Source: CAYNVS01 sp964400725
GTDB taxonomy: Bacteria > Myxococcota_A > SURF-8 > CAYNVS01
Assembly: GCA_964400725.1 (NCBI GenBank)
Contig: CAYNVS010000093.1
Span: 1-5,249 of the forward strand
Length of the DNA: 5,249 nucleotides
Direction: 5' to 3'
The position numbers were made by a program, and so were the translations under genes. A model generated the notes under the pieces. The model made no database searches. It had not been told where the DNA came from and worked only from the letters and a program-made list of their open reading frames with translations. Shown piece after piece: positions 1 to 5,249 of this stretch (within the stretch, counting starts at the first letter, position 1; every line of letters starts with the position of its first letter).

Positions 1-125
1 ACTCCTCGTAATCGCTGTCTTACGCGTCGACGGGAACTTCGCCTATGGGGAAGTATGCGAAGTGAATCTCGCTATTTCAACCGCACCGTCAAGCGCCGCG
101 CTTTTCAGCCGCCGTTTACAAATTT
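1..125. other. GC-rich non-coding stretch downstream of the peptidase gene
   Basis: No gene is supported here. The stretch is clearly richer in GC (about 55 % over 61-120) than the adjoining 3' end of the peptidase gene (about 32 % over 541-600), and the change falls at the TAA. Minus-strand frames are broken by stops. One plus-strand frame is open from position 2 to a TAG at 173, but it runs antisense into the peptidase gene and has no recognisable motif. It contains one hairpin-capable inverted repeat and no obvious terminator. Confidence 0.5.
36..63. repeat. Inverted repeat able to form a hairpin
   Basis: ACTTCGC (36-42) and GCGAAGT (57-63) are perfect 7-base inverted copies. Inside them TAT (44-46) can pair with GTA (53-55) across a C-T mismatch, leaving a small purine-rich loop (GGGGAA). 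No T-run follows on either strand, so a classical intrinsic terminator is not supported, although it lies about 63 bases past the peptidase stop. Confidence 0.35.
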
Positions 126-581
126 TTATTCATCCGTATATTTATTCGACGGATAATCTCCATAATAGCTGTTAGCCCAAATCGACGCCCTGTGATCGAA
201 CAGCCATTGAATGTCGTTGCGGTTCGTGTTGACATAGTTATAGTCGCCATACAATCCGTTCGTCGTCAATGCTTTCTTATATATTCGTATATAGTCTAAG
301 GGTTTGTTCCAACCGATTGACGATGAACCGCCAGAAACATTTCCAATCACTATTGGAAAGGTAGAATCGTAAGCCGCAGCTCCATTAACAGTGTAAGTCG
401 CGTTTGTTTTATCTTCCCCATCAATATATAGTTTCATTGTGTAACAGGAAAACGGCGAGCCTTGCAATAAACCATAAACAGCTACAAGATGGTACCAACG
501 ATTTTGTACTAAAAAGGTTGTGGAAGCAGAGTAACAATTTGTCGAAGAAGTGCATACATTGAAATAAATTCTATTGCTCTC
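126..581 (-). pseudogene. C-terminal remainder of LamG domain 2, downstream of the in-frame TAG
   Basis: These 151 codons follow directly after the TAG and end at TAA 126. The sequence has the LamG_3 (concanavalin-A-like) signature in order: NRIYFNV, then RWYHLVAVYG, MKLYIDGEDKTN, FPIVIGNVSGG and LDYIRIYKKAL. This supplies the second half of the fold begun in the upstream segment. Three Cys occur in the first 45 residues (NVCTSSTNCY and FSCYT). About 45 residues follow the fold (through NYVNTNRNDIQWLFDH to NKYTDE) and match nothing I recognise. A TTG near 467 could be called a start, but it has no ribosome binding site and falls inside a beta-strand region, so I do not think this is a separate gene. 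Confidence 0.75.
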
Positions 582-584
582 CTA
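582..584 (-). other. In-frame TAG splitting the second LamG domain
   Basis: The frame reads Trp-Lys-Val-Phe-TAG-Glu-Ser-Asn-Arg-Ile-Tyr-Phe. The following codons stay in the same frame and encode the remaining LamG strands, so the TAG sits in the middle of a domain. One substitution (for example from TTG, Leu) would restore the frame. It is the only in-frame TAG seen in the window; the two complete 3' gene ends use TAA. Confidence 0.8.
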
Positions 585-3500
585 AAAAACTTTCCAAGAA
601 TACCCATTGCTTGAAGCGCCAGCTCTAGACACAAGATTTTTTAAATCTTGTGTTTCGGGCGATTTGAAATGAGCTTCAATGCTGAAGGCTCCTCCTAAAT
701 TTCTTAAAGCATCAGGCGGATAACTTGGGCTTCCTGAAGCCGCTATCGTTACCGTTTTTTCTCCGTTGAATTTTTCTACCGGCATATTGGGACCCCATTC
801 CTCGTAAAAACCCGAGCTTGAGTTCAGAGTCCCGTTATTAAATGAAATGGGATCATAAATTTTGTTGTCAGTCGGATTCTTTTTATCGAACCGCCAGTCG
901 CCGACTAACCCCGGAGGATTAGCCTCCGCCTCGTATCTATTTTTAAGGTCGAGACATACGTTATCTTGATCAATAGATAGAGCTTCTCCCTCAAATAATA
1001 TCTCGTCGATTTCTCCGTTCATTTTCCAGCCGACCGTCGGCAAATCAGACGTTCTAGGCAGATTGGCGATCGCGAATGCCGCGTAATTGTCGTATTGGCC
1101 GTCTATAAAGAGTTTCACGATTGTATTTGAACCGCTGGCGAAAACAACAGCCGCTACATGATACAACCGATTTGTAGATAAAGTTTTAACGCTCGCCACG
1201 CTTTGCAATGAGCCGCGAAACGTCTGAAAACTAAACTCAAGCTTCATGTTCGCGTCAATCGCCAATCCGTATTCCCTAACTGGATATAATGTGTTTGCAG
1301 GAGTTTCCTTGACGAATATTTGTTGGGTCGATCCGGTGGCCTGTAAAATATTAATCCAACCGGATATGGTAAAATCATTATTTGCGCCTGAAGACGCATT
1401 TGTCGGATGAAGATAATTCTCGACGTTGTTGGCGTCGTCATGCACGCTCATAAATCTCCCGTAGGACTTATCGTTTGCTCCCGACGACGGCGGAACAAAT
1501 TTTACCGCGTGACCGCCGGAAATTCGGGGAGACCGAATATGACTTATCCCATTCGACCAGCTATTGATGGACGACCAATATAAGAAATTGCCTGCAAACG
1601 GCTCGTTAGGTAAATATTTTACATAAGGCAGCCACGGATAAATGTTGCCGTATGAATACTGATGATCGTTAAAACTAAGTCTATATCTTGTTTTCGGGCT
1701 CTCAACGCTTCCGTCCAATAATCCAAACGCATACATGACGTTCCCAACATCAGGCCTCGGCCCGATGCGCGCAAACGGCTCGTTTGTTTCTAAGCCCGAA
1801 AAACCGTATCCTAGCATTTCCATCGGGTCAACGCTTAATGCTATCTGGGGATTACCGTTTTCGACTAAAGCGTTACGCATTCGAATGCTGGAAAGAAAAT
1901 CTGCTCTGACATCTTTATACATTTGCTGAACCACTGCGGCTACGCCTGTTCCTTGCGGACCGCAAGATGATGTTCCCATAAAAGGAATATACCCAAAGAT
2001 TGGAATGACCTCTTGCTCGACCTCGTTGTCGCTGTCTCCGTCGGAGTTAGGCGGGTATAAAACAACAGATATAAGCGCCGTGGTCATATTCAGACTATCG
2101 CGGCCCTGAATATCAAAACGGCTGCCGTATGGAAACAGATTGTTTCTCGTTAAACCGGGCCACGATTCCACAACCGGGCCGTTATTATAGCTCACATCAT
2201 GCAGTTCTTGGGATACTCCCCCAGTTATTACGATTGTCCCTACATCAACGTATGATGAAGAGGAACGCCGCAACGTTTTAAATGCGCTTGGGAATTCTGT
2301 GTTTTCCGGCCAATCTACTATCTCGTTATCTGGGTATTCAATAGCTAATTCCTCCAAAGAGCCGTCGGCATACTGTTCGTAATCAATCCAGTCATAATCT
2401 CCCGGAGCCACATAATATCCGTATTTAAGCTTATCGGTATTTTGCATGGCATTTCCGGGAATATTCACGACTACTATATTATTAGCCGTGACGACTTTTA
2501 TAAAATCAAAGTATTCCGGGAAACGTTCAATAGGACATGTCCCGACATAATCGCCGAAATTTTGAGGGAAAAAACAACCGACCGGTGACTCCATCAGTAA
2601 AATGCCTCCGTCGCCGCTCGCTCCTCGTATTACTATTTTTTCGACTATTTCAATCCATTCCGATGTGATCCACGCTTGACCTATATAGTAGTCAGCATCA
2701 GGCGAGATGCCCATTGTTCCCGCAGTATTTCCTGAATTATGACTTGCAGCCATAATGCCTAGAACGTTCGTTCCATGCAAATATTTAAAATCCCCATTAG
2801 GAACTCTGTTGCTCGTTAGATATTTCAATTTGTTTTCCGTATAAAGGTAAGTCAAATCGGGATGCGTAGGACAAACTGTCGAATAAGTATCTGGCGGCAA
2901 AGCGCTGAGACACCAATCTTCTTCTAGGTATCCAATTGGTACATTATTTCCCTTATAATCTTTGTCCCATGCAGGCCACAAATTCAAACCGCCGACCGAG
3001 CATTTGCTATTTGAGCAGATTAGCGGCTCTTGCCAGAATAACTTTTGAGGAAAATTATTTGAGTCGTGATGAATGCCCGTCGGAGTTGTTAAATCCCCCG
3101 TATTTAAGCTATACGAGCCATAATCGTAATCATAGTCGCCGCCAGCATAGTATGTATTTGGACCAGTAGAACCTTGGTGGTTAATCCAATTGCTGCTCTC
3201 AGCCCACGACCACGCATAACCATAATCCGCATAATCTTCATGAATATTATCGGGCCAACTAGCCAAAAGCAAAGGCACCGCCGGGTAGGCCATTGCTACG
3301 CCGGGCAATTGTTTTATGAGCATCACGGCTTTTTCAACTTCGAACGTCTCTTCCGGCGAAAGCCTTGGCTTCATCAAATTCTCTGAATCTACGATTTTTG
3401 CTTTTTTGTGATGCGGAGCCGCGATTACGCTATACCACAGCGAAAGATCCGGAAGAGCTCTTCCCGAATTCTTCTCTCCTCTTTCTTTCAGCTTTTGCAG

Positions 3501-3602
3501 CGTCTTTATATCGCCCCATAACGGCGTAATTGTCATTTCCTGAAAATCGTAATCCAAATATAAAAGCGCGTCGGAGTCTTGTTTTCCGCCCTCTTTAAGC
3601 AC
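582..3602 (-). CDS. S8 subtilisin-like serine peptidase core with LamG domains
   Basis: This segment predicts a secreted endopeptidase. Numbering is from GTG 3602, although the frame joins the upstream segment five codons earlier. Residues 1-115 complete a pro-domain (LPDLSLWYSVIA, then LPGVAMAYPAVP, like the end of subtilase pro-domains). The catalytic domain spans about 215-630. The Asp motif is replaced by YLEEDW with Glu227 in the Asp position, followed by HPDL (247-250). The His motif is HGTNVLGIMAAS (His276), the substrate-strand GGILLMESP (332-340), the oxyanion Asn motif IPGNA (Asn384) and the Ser motif FMGTSSCGPQGTGVAA (Ser545). YGSRFDIQG (492-500) and IGPRPDVG (613-620) also fit the family. 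Cys pairs 196/201, 231/244 and 343/356 could form disulfides. LamG 1 lies at about 697-880 (FTISGWI, LYHVAAVVF, VKLFIDGQ, GEIDEILFEGEALS). LamG 2 begins near 898 (GLVGDWRFDK) and is cut by TAG at 582. LamG domains usually bind carbohydrate or protein ligands; the ligand here is unknown. Confidence 0.85.
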   Translation of the reverse strand: MLKEGGKQDSDALLYLDYDFQEMTITPLWGDIKTLQKLKERGEKNSGRALPDLSLWYSVIAAPHHKKAKIVDSENLMKPRLSPEETFEVEKAVMLIKQLPGVAMAYPAVPLLLASWPDNIHEDYADYGYAWSWAESSNWINHQGSTGPNTYYAGGDYDYDYGSYSLNTGDLTTPTGIHHDSNNFPQKLFWQEPLICSNSKCSVGGLNLWPAWDKDYKGNNVPIGYLEEDWCLSALPPDTYSTVCPTHPDLTYLYTENKLKYLTSNRVPNGDFKYLHGTNVLGIMAASHNSGNTAGTMGISPDADYYIGQAWITSEWIEIVEKIVIRGASGDGGILLMESPVGCFFPQNFGDYVGTCPIERFPEYFDFIKVVTANNIVVVNIPGNAMQNTDKLKYGYYVAPGDYDWIDYEQYADGSLEELAIEYPDNEIVDWPENTEFPSAFKTLRRSSSSYVDVGTIVITGGVSQELHDVSYNNGPVVESWPGLTRNNLFPYGSRFDIQGRDSLNMTTALISVVLYPPNSDGDSDNEVEQEVIPIFGYIPFMGTSSCGPQGTGVAAVVQQMYKDVRADFLSSIRMRNALVENGNPQIALSVDPMEMLGYGFSGLETNEPFARIGPRPDVGNVMYAFGLLDGSVESPKTRYRLSFNDHQYSYGNIYPWLPYVKYLPNEPFAGNFLYWSSINSWSNGISHIRSPRISGGHAVKFVPPSSGANDKSYGRFMSVHDDANNVENYLHPTNASSGANNDFTISGWINILQATGSTQQIFVKETPANTLYPVREYGLAIDANMKLEFSFQTFRGSLQSVASVKTLSTNRLYHVAAVVFASGSNTIVKLFIDGQYDNYAAFAIANLPRTSDLPTVGWKMNGEIDEILFEGEALSIDQDNVCLDLKNRYEAEANPPGLVGDWRFDKKNPTDNKIYDPISFNNGTLNSSSGFYEEWGPNMPVEKFNGEKTVTIAASGSPSYPPDALRNLGGAFSIEAHFKSPETQDLKNLVSRAGASSNGYSWKVF

Positions 3603-3961
3603 CGAAGTAACGAAATCTTTTTTTCCAAAACGTATCCCGGCAGCATTTTGACTCTTATTTCGCCGGTCGAGTACATCGCAGGTACGGAAGGCGAATCCTT
3701 TGAGTCGACGGCATAGTCAGGAACTTCATCCGTTACCGGTCCGTATTTGGACAACTTGGCCAATTCGTCGATTAGATATTTTTCTACCGGGGGTTGCGGC
3801 GGATCGTCAGGGTAAACGGCGTCTTCATCGCTGTCGGTTATTTTTGACTCGTTCGATGATGAAAACGAGGCGTCGTCCTGCGCTTTGATTATTTTATACA
3901 AAAAGACGACGCTAAACAAGCATATCAAGCTAACTATAAATCCCCAATGTAACTTTCTCAT
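3533..3961 (-). CDS. N-terminal segment of the S8 peptidase: signal peptide, acidic linker, start of pro-domain
   Basis: This 142-codon frame starts at ATG 3961 behind a good ribosome binding site. Residues 1-27 look like a Sec signal peptide or N-terminal anchor: a basic start (MRKLHW), a hydrophobic core (GFIVSLICLFSVVFLY) and a possible signal peptidase I site after IIKA. Residues 28-60 form a low-complexity acidic and Ser/Pro linker (SSSNES, DSDEDA, DDPPQPP). Residues about 101-115 (EIRVKMLPGYVLEKK) resemble the first strand of a subtilase pro-domain. After residue 115 the frame runs out of phase with the downstream coding sequence, so its last 27 residues (from ISLLRCLKRAENK, ending at TGA 3533) are probably not native unless translation stops here on purpose. 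Read in the conventional way, this would be a short exported product without a catalytic domain. Confidence 0.7.
   Translation of the reverse strand: MRKLHWGFIVSLICLFSVVFLYKIIKAQDDASFSSSNESKITDSDEDAVYPDDPPQPPVEKYLIDELAKLSKYGPVTDEVPDYAVDSKDSPSVPAMYSTGEIRVKMLPGYVLEKKISLLRCLKRAENKTPTRFYIWITIFRK
3617..3623 (-). other. A AAA AAG slippery heptamer at the frame junction (or A-run indel site)
   Basis: The minus strand reads GAA AAA AAG ATT in the upstream frame. That gives A AAA AAG in exactly the phase of the bacterial dnaX -1 frameshift signal. A slip of -1 yields Glu-Lys-Lys followed by Asp-Phe-Val-Thr-Ser and then the long peptidase frame from GTG at 3602. A single extra A in the run (A8) would give the same protein, so an indel fits equally well. 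A weak SD-like GGGA lies about 11 bases upstream. Downstream I see only a weak bulged stem (GCGGA with TCCG-A-C) more than 25 bases away, so stimulatory elements are poor. Confidence 0.5.
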
Positions 3962-4024
3962 ATTTATAAATCTCCTTTGACAAGCGTTTGCATACCTCTA
4001 TATATTTGCTACAAATTAATCGTC
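3962..4024 (-). other. Short intergenic gap between propeller and peptidase genes
   Basis: This 63-base AT-rich gap separates the TAA of the upstream gene from the ATG of the peptidase gene. It holds a Shine-Dalgarno site but no hairpin with a U-tract, so nothing shows a terminator. Poor promoter-like words can be found (TTGTAG, then TATGCA 14 bases later), but their spacing and match are too weak to call a promoter. The simplest reading is that both genes are cotranscribed. Confidence 0.6.
3972..3977 (-). promoter_or_regulatory. Ribosome binding site of the peptidase gene
   Basis: The minus strand reads AAGGAG (within CAAAGGAGA) followed by a 10-base AT-rich spacer and ATG at 3961-3959. This strong Shine-Dalgarno match, followed directly by a signal-peptide-like sequence, fixes the start of the peptidase gene. 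Confidence 0.85.
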
Positions 4025-5249
4025 TTAATAAGAATATTTTGTCGGGCCGCCGTATAGATGCCATAATACGTTGCCGTCGCGCCAGGATTTTATTTTTATA
4101 ATTTGTTTGTAAAAATTGATTAACATTGAGTCTAATACATTGGTATTACTGCACGCAGCTTCAAGTTCATCTTCATTGCTTATAGCCTCAAGCTCTTGAT
4201 TAGGCTTTATCGTTTGAAACGTCATATAAATATGATAGAAAGTTTTAAAAAGCTCGGGACAAGACGGGTTATTTCCCAGAAGTCCCCTCAAAGACATTTG
4301 TATGAATGGAGAACCGCCCATGCCGCTTCCGATAAAAGTAAAATTTAATAAATTGTCTTGTATGCAATATTCAGTTTCATTTCCATAACATGGCGCGTAA
4401 ATAGCCAATTGATATTTTGTAATTTTTTCTTCTTTTAAAGAAAAGACGGCCAAAGCCTTTCCAAGCATTTCAGTGTATGTCCAACTGTTGTAAGCAAGCC
4501 AAATCGCGCCATCGGTGGAATTTAGCAACCCGATGGATTCATAAGGCATATGATCGCCTTCTACCATCAGAAAAGATTCACAGTTTGAGTTTGTCGGATT
4601 CACCTTGTACAATGTCATTCCCGCGCTTGCCCACAGCGTTTGGCCGTCGTAGGCGAGGCCGTACATCCGGTTGAGGTCGTCGGGGCAGCCGGTTACTTTG
4701 CGCCACGAGTCGTTAGTTACGTCGTATAACGCCAGCGAATCTGCGGTCAGAACCGAAACGAAGTCGCCGGCAATGTCAATATCAATCACGTCGCCAGTTG
4801 CAACCTCCGCGGGAATATCATAAACAGTCCACAGGCCGCCGCGCAATCGCGCGATTTGGCTCGTCAATCCAACCCAAATTTCGGTCGAACCGTTCGCGAC
4901 GCGTCCGTCCATGCAGAATACTCCCTTTACCCGCGAATCGCATGCGAGCGTACCGGCGTCGCCGATTTCGGTAAAAACCCAAAACTCCGGCCCGCCGAAG
5001 TAAACGGTTCCCGCGCCGTCGCCCCACACCGCGCGGCTCTGCTTAACGCTGTCGCCGTTTTCTCCGCACGGAACGACTTGCACGCCGTCCCACGGCAATT
5101 TTTGTATCTTTATATGAGCGGGCTCGCTTTGCTCGGTTTCAATCGCTTCTTCGCCGATTTCTTCTTCTGTTTCTGCGATTGCCTCATTTGGCAATTCCTC
5201 CTCGTTTATTTCCTCTTCGTATTCAATTAGTTCCTCATCCAATATTTCA
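4025..5249 (-). CDS. Beta-propeller-like surface protein with Glu-rich linker, 5' end outside window
   Basis: The frame is open to the window edge and ends with TAA at 4025. The first start-like codon is TTG at 5242, but reading continues upstream of it (Glu-Ile before it), so the true N-terminus, perhaps a signal or lipoprotein peptide, is probably beyond the window. Counted from that TTG, residues 1-42 are very acidic (EEEINEEELPNE and similar), as in flexible linkers after an export signal. Residues 50-280 carry repeated short beta-strand motifs typical of propeller blades: AVWGDGAGTVYFGG (71-84), EIWVGLTSQIARLRGGLWTVY (starting 121, the strongest), SLALYDVTNDSW (169-180), GQTLWASAGMTLYKV (200-214) and GAIWLAYNSW (245-254). 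Several Cys (59, 101, 110, 186, 221, 285, 293, 328, 364) fit an extracytoplasmic, disulfide-bearing protein. The last 125 residues resemble no family I know. No catalytic motif is visible, so a binding or scaffold role is inferred. Base composition changes abruptly near codon 208. Confidence 0.75.
   Translation of the reverse strand, partial: EILDEELIEYEEEINEEELPNEAIAETEEEIGEEAIETEQSEPAHIKIQKLPWDGVQVVPCGENGDSVKQSRAVWGDGAGTVYFGGPEFWVFTEIGDAGTLACDSRVKGVFCMDGRVANGSTEIWVGLTSQIARLRGGLWTVYDIPAEVATGDVIDIDIAGDFVSVLTADSLALYDVTNDSWRKVTGCPDDLNRMYGLAYDGQTLWASAGMTLYKVNPTNSNCESFLMVEGDHMPYESIGLLNSTDGAIWLAYNSWTYTEMLGKALAVFSLKEEKITKYQLAIYAPCYGNETEYCIQDNLLNFTFIGSGMGGSPFIQMSLRGLLGNNPSCPELFKTFYHIYMTFQTIKPNQELEAISNEDELEAACSNTNVLDSMLINFYKQIIKIKSWRDGNVLWHLYGGPTKYSY

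Larger units (their letters stand above)
126..3961 (-). pseudogene. Composite S8 subtilisin-like peptidase with two LamG domains, interrupted twice
   Basis: This entry joins three reading segments into one ancestral or recoded gene. Order in the joined product of about 1278 residues: signal peptide 1-27; acidic Ser/Asp/Pro linker about 28-60; pro-domain about 100-230; S8 catalytic domain about 335-750; LamG domain 1 about 815-1000; LamG domain 2 about 1018-1240. The first interruption is a -1 shift at the A7 run at 3618-3624; the second is an in-frame TAG at 582-584. Protein sequence on both sides of each break continues the same domain, which is why I treat it as one gene. Two lesions in one gene favour pseudogene decay or sequence error. 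Against decay, catalytic motifs and domain cores are otherwise well preserved and there is no other stop over 1006 codons. Recoding at the heptamer is possible but unproven. The final stop is TAA at 126-128. Confidence 0.65.

Noticed and set aside
2..175. 3' end of a plus-strand gene running into the window
   Set aside because: The frame is open for 57 codons, but more than a quarter of it is antisense to the peptidase end and its translation shows no motif. It is too short to support without flanking sequence.
126..467. A separate small gene starting with TTG at 467
   Set aside because: The same frame continues upstream with LamG sequence to the TAG at 582, and no ribosome binding site precedes the TTG. 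It is the tail of the peptidase.
582..584. Pyrrolysine insertion at the TAG
   Set aside because: A subtilase with LamG tails is not a known pyrrolysine protein, and no tRNA or synthetase gene is in the window. A point mutation is simpler.
1735..3386. Several plus-strand frames of 64-77 codons inside the peptidase gene
   Set aside because: They are short, antisense to recognisable catalytic motifs and have no translation signals.
3917..3922. Cys14 of the peptidase signal peptide as a lipobox cysteine
   Set aside because: The preceding residues are Ser-Leu-Ile, without the small residue expected just before the Cys, and the Cys lies in the middle of the hydrophobic core.
3977..3982. TTGACA on the plus strand as a -35 promoter box
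   Set aside because: No plus-strand gene lies downstream, and the word overlaps the complement of the minus-strand ribosome binding site.
4856..5230. Plus-strand open frame of 124 codons opposite the GC-rich half of the propeller gene
   Set aside because: It is fully antisense to a well-supported frame; its hydrophobic Phe-rich tail is the complement of the Glu-rich linker codons. No homology-like motif or ribosome binding site is seen.

Overview
The window carries two neighbouring genes, both read on the minus strand, that look like exported bacterial surface proteins. Transcription order is from high to low coordinates. First comes a 5'-truncated beta-propeller-like protein (4025-5249). 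A 63-base gap with a clear ribosome binding site follows (3962-4024). Then comes a large subtilisin-like (S8) peptidase with two C-terminal laminin-G/concanavalin-A-like domains (126-3961). Positions 1-125 hold no gene I can support. I found no RNA gene, mobile element, CRISPR array or origin.

The peptidase gene is not one intact frame. The signal peptide, acidic linker and start of the pro-domain are in one frame (3533-3961). The rest of the pro-domain, the catalytic domain and one and a half LamG domains are in the -1 frame (ending at 582). The frames join exactly at a run of seven A, inside an A AAA AAG heptamer of the dnaX type (3617-3623). Further on, an in-frame TAG (582-584) splits the second LamG domain, whose remainder (126-581) continues in the same frame with good LamG sequence. 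A fully read-through product would be about 1278 residues. The interruptions may be pseudogene decay, a homopolymer error plus a point mutation, or recoding. The sequence alone does not decide.

The peptidase belongs to an unusual S8 branch: the His, Asn and Ser motifs are recognisable, but the catalytic Asp position appears to hold Glu. The propeller gene shows a sharp base-composition step near 4620, from about 67-70 % GC upstream to about 22-38 % downstream, within one open frame. This suggests a mosaic or recombined gene.

The organism is a bacterium (Shine-Dalgarno site, compact same-strand genes, Sec-type signal). Extracytoplasmic proteins with acidic linkers, an S8 peptidase with Glu at the Asp position and LamG tails recall large-genome deltaproteobacterial or myxobacterial-type uncultured lineages. 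That placement is a low-confidence inference. If the two genes work together, the likely setting is the cell surface, with the propeller and LamG domains as binding modules and the peptidase as a secreted or anchored protein-processing enzyme.
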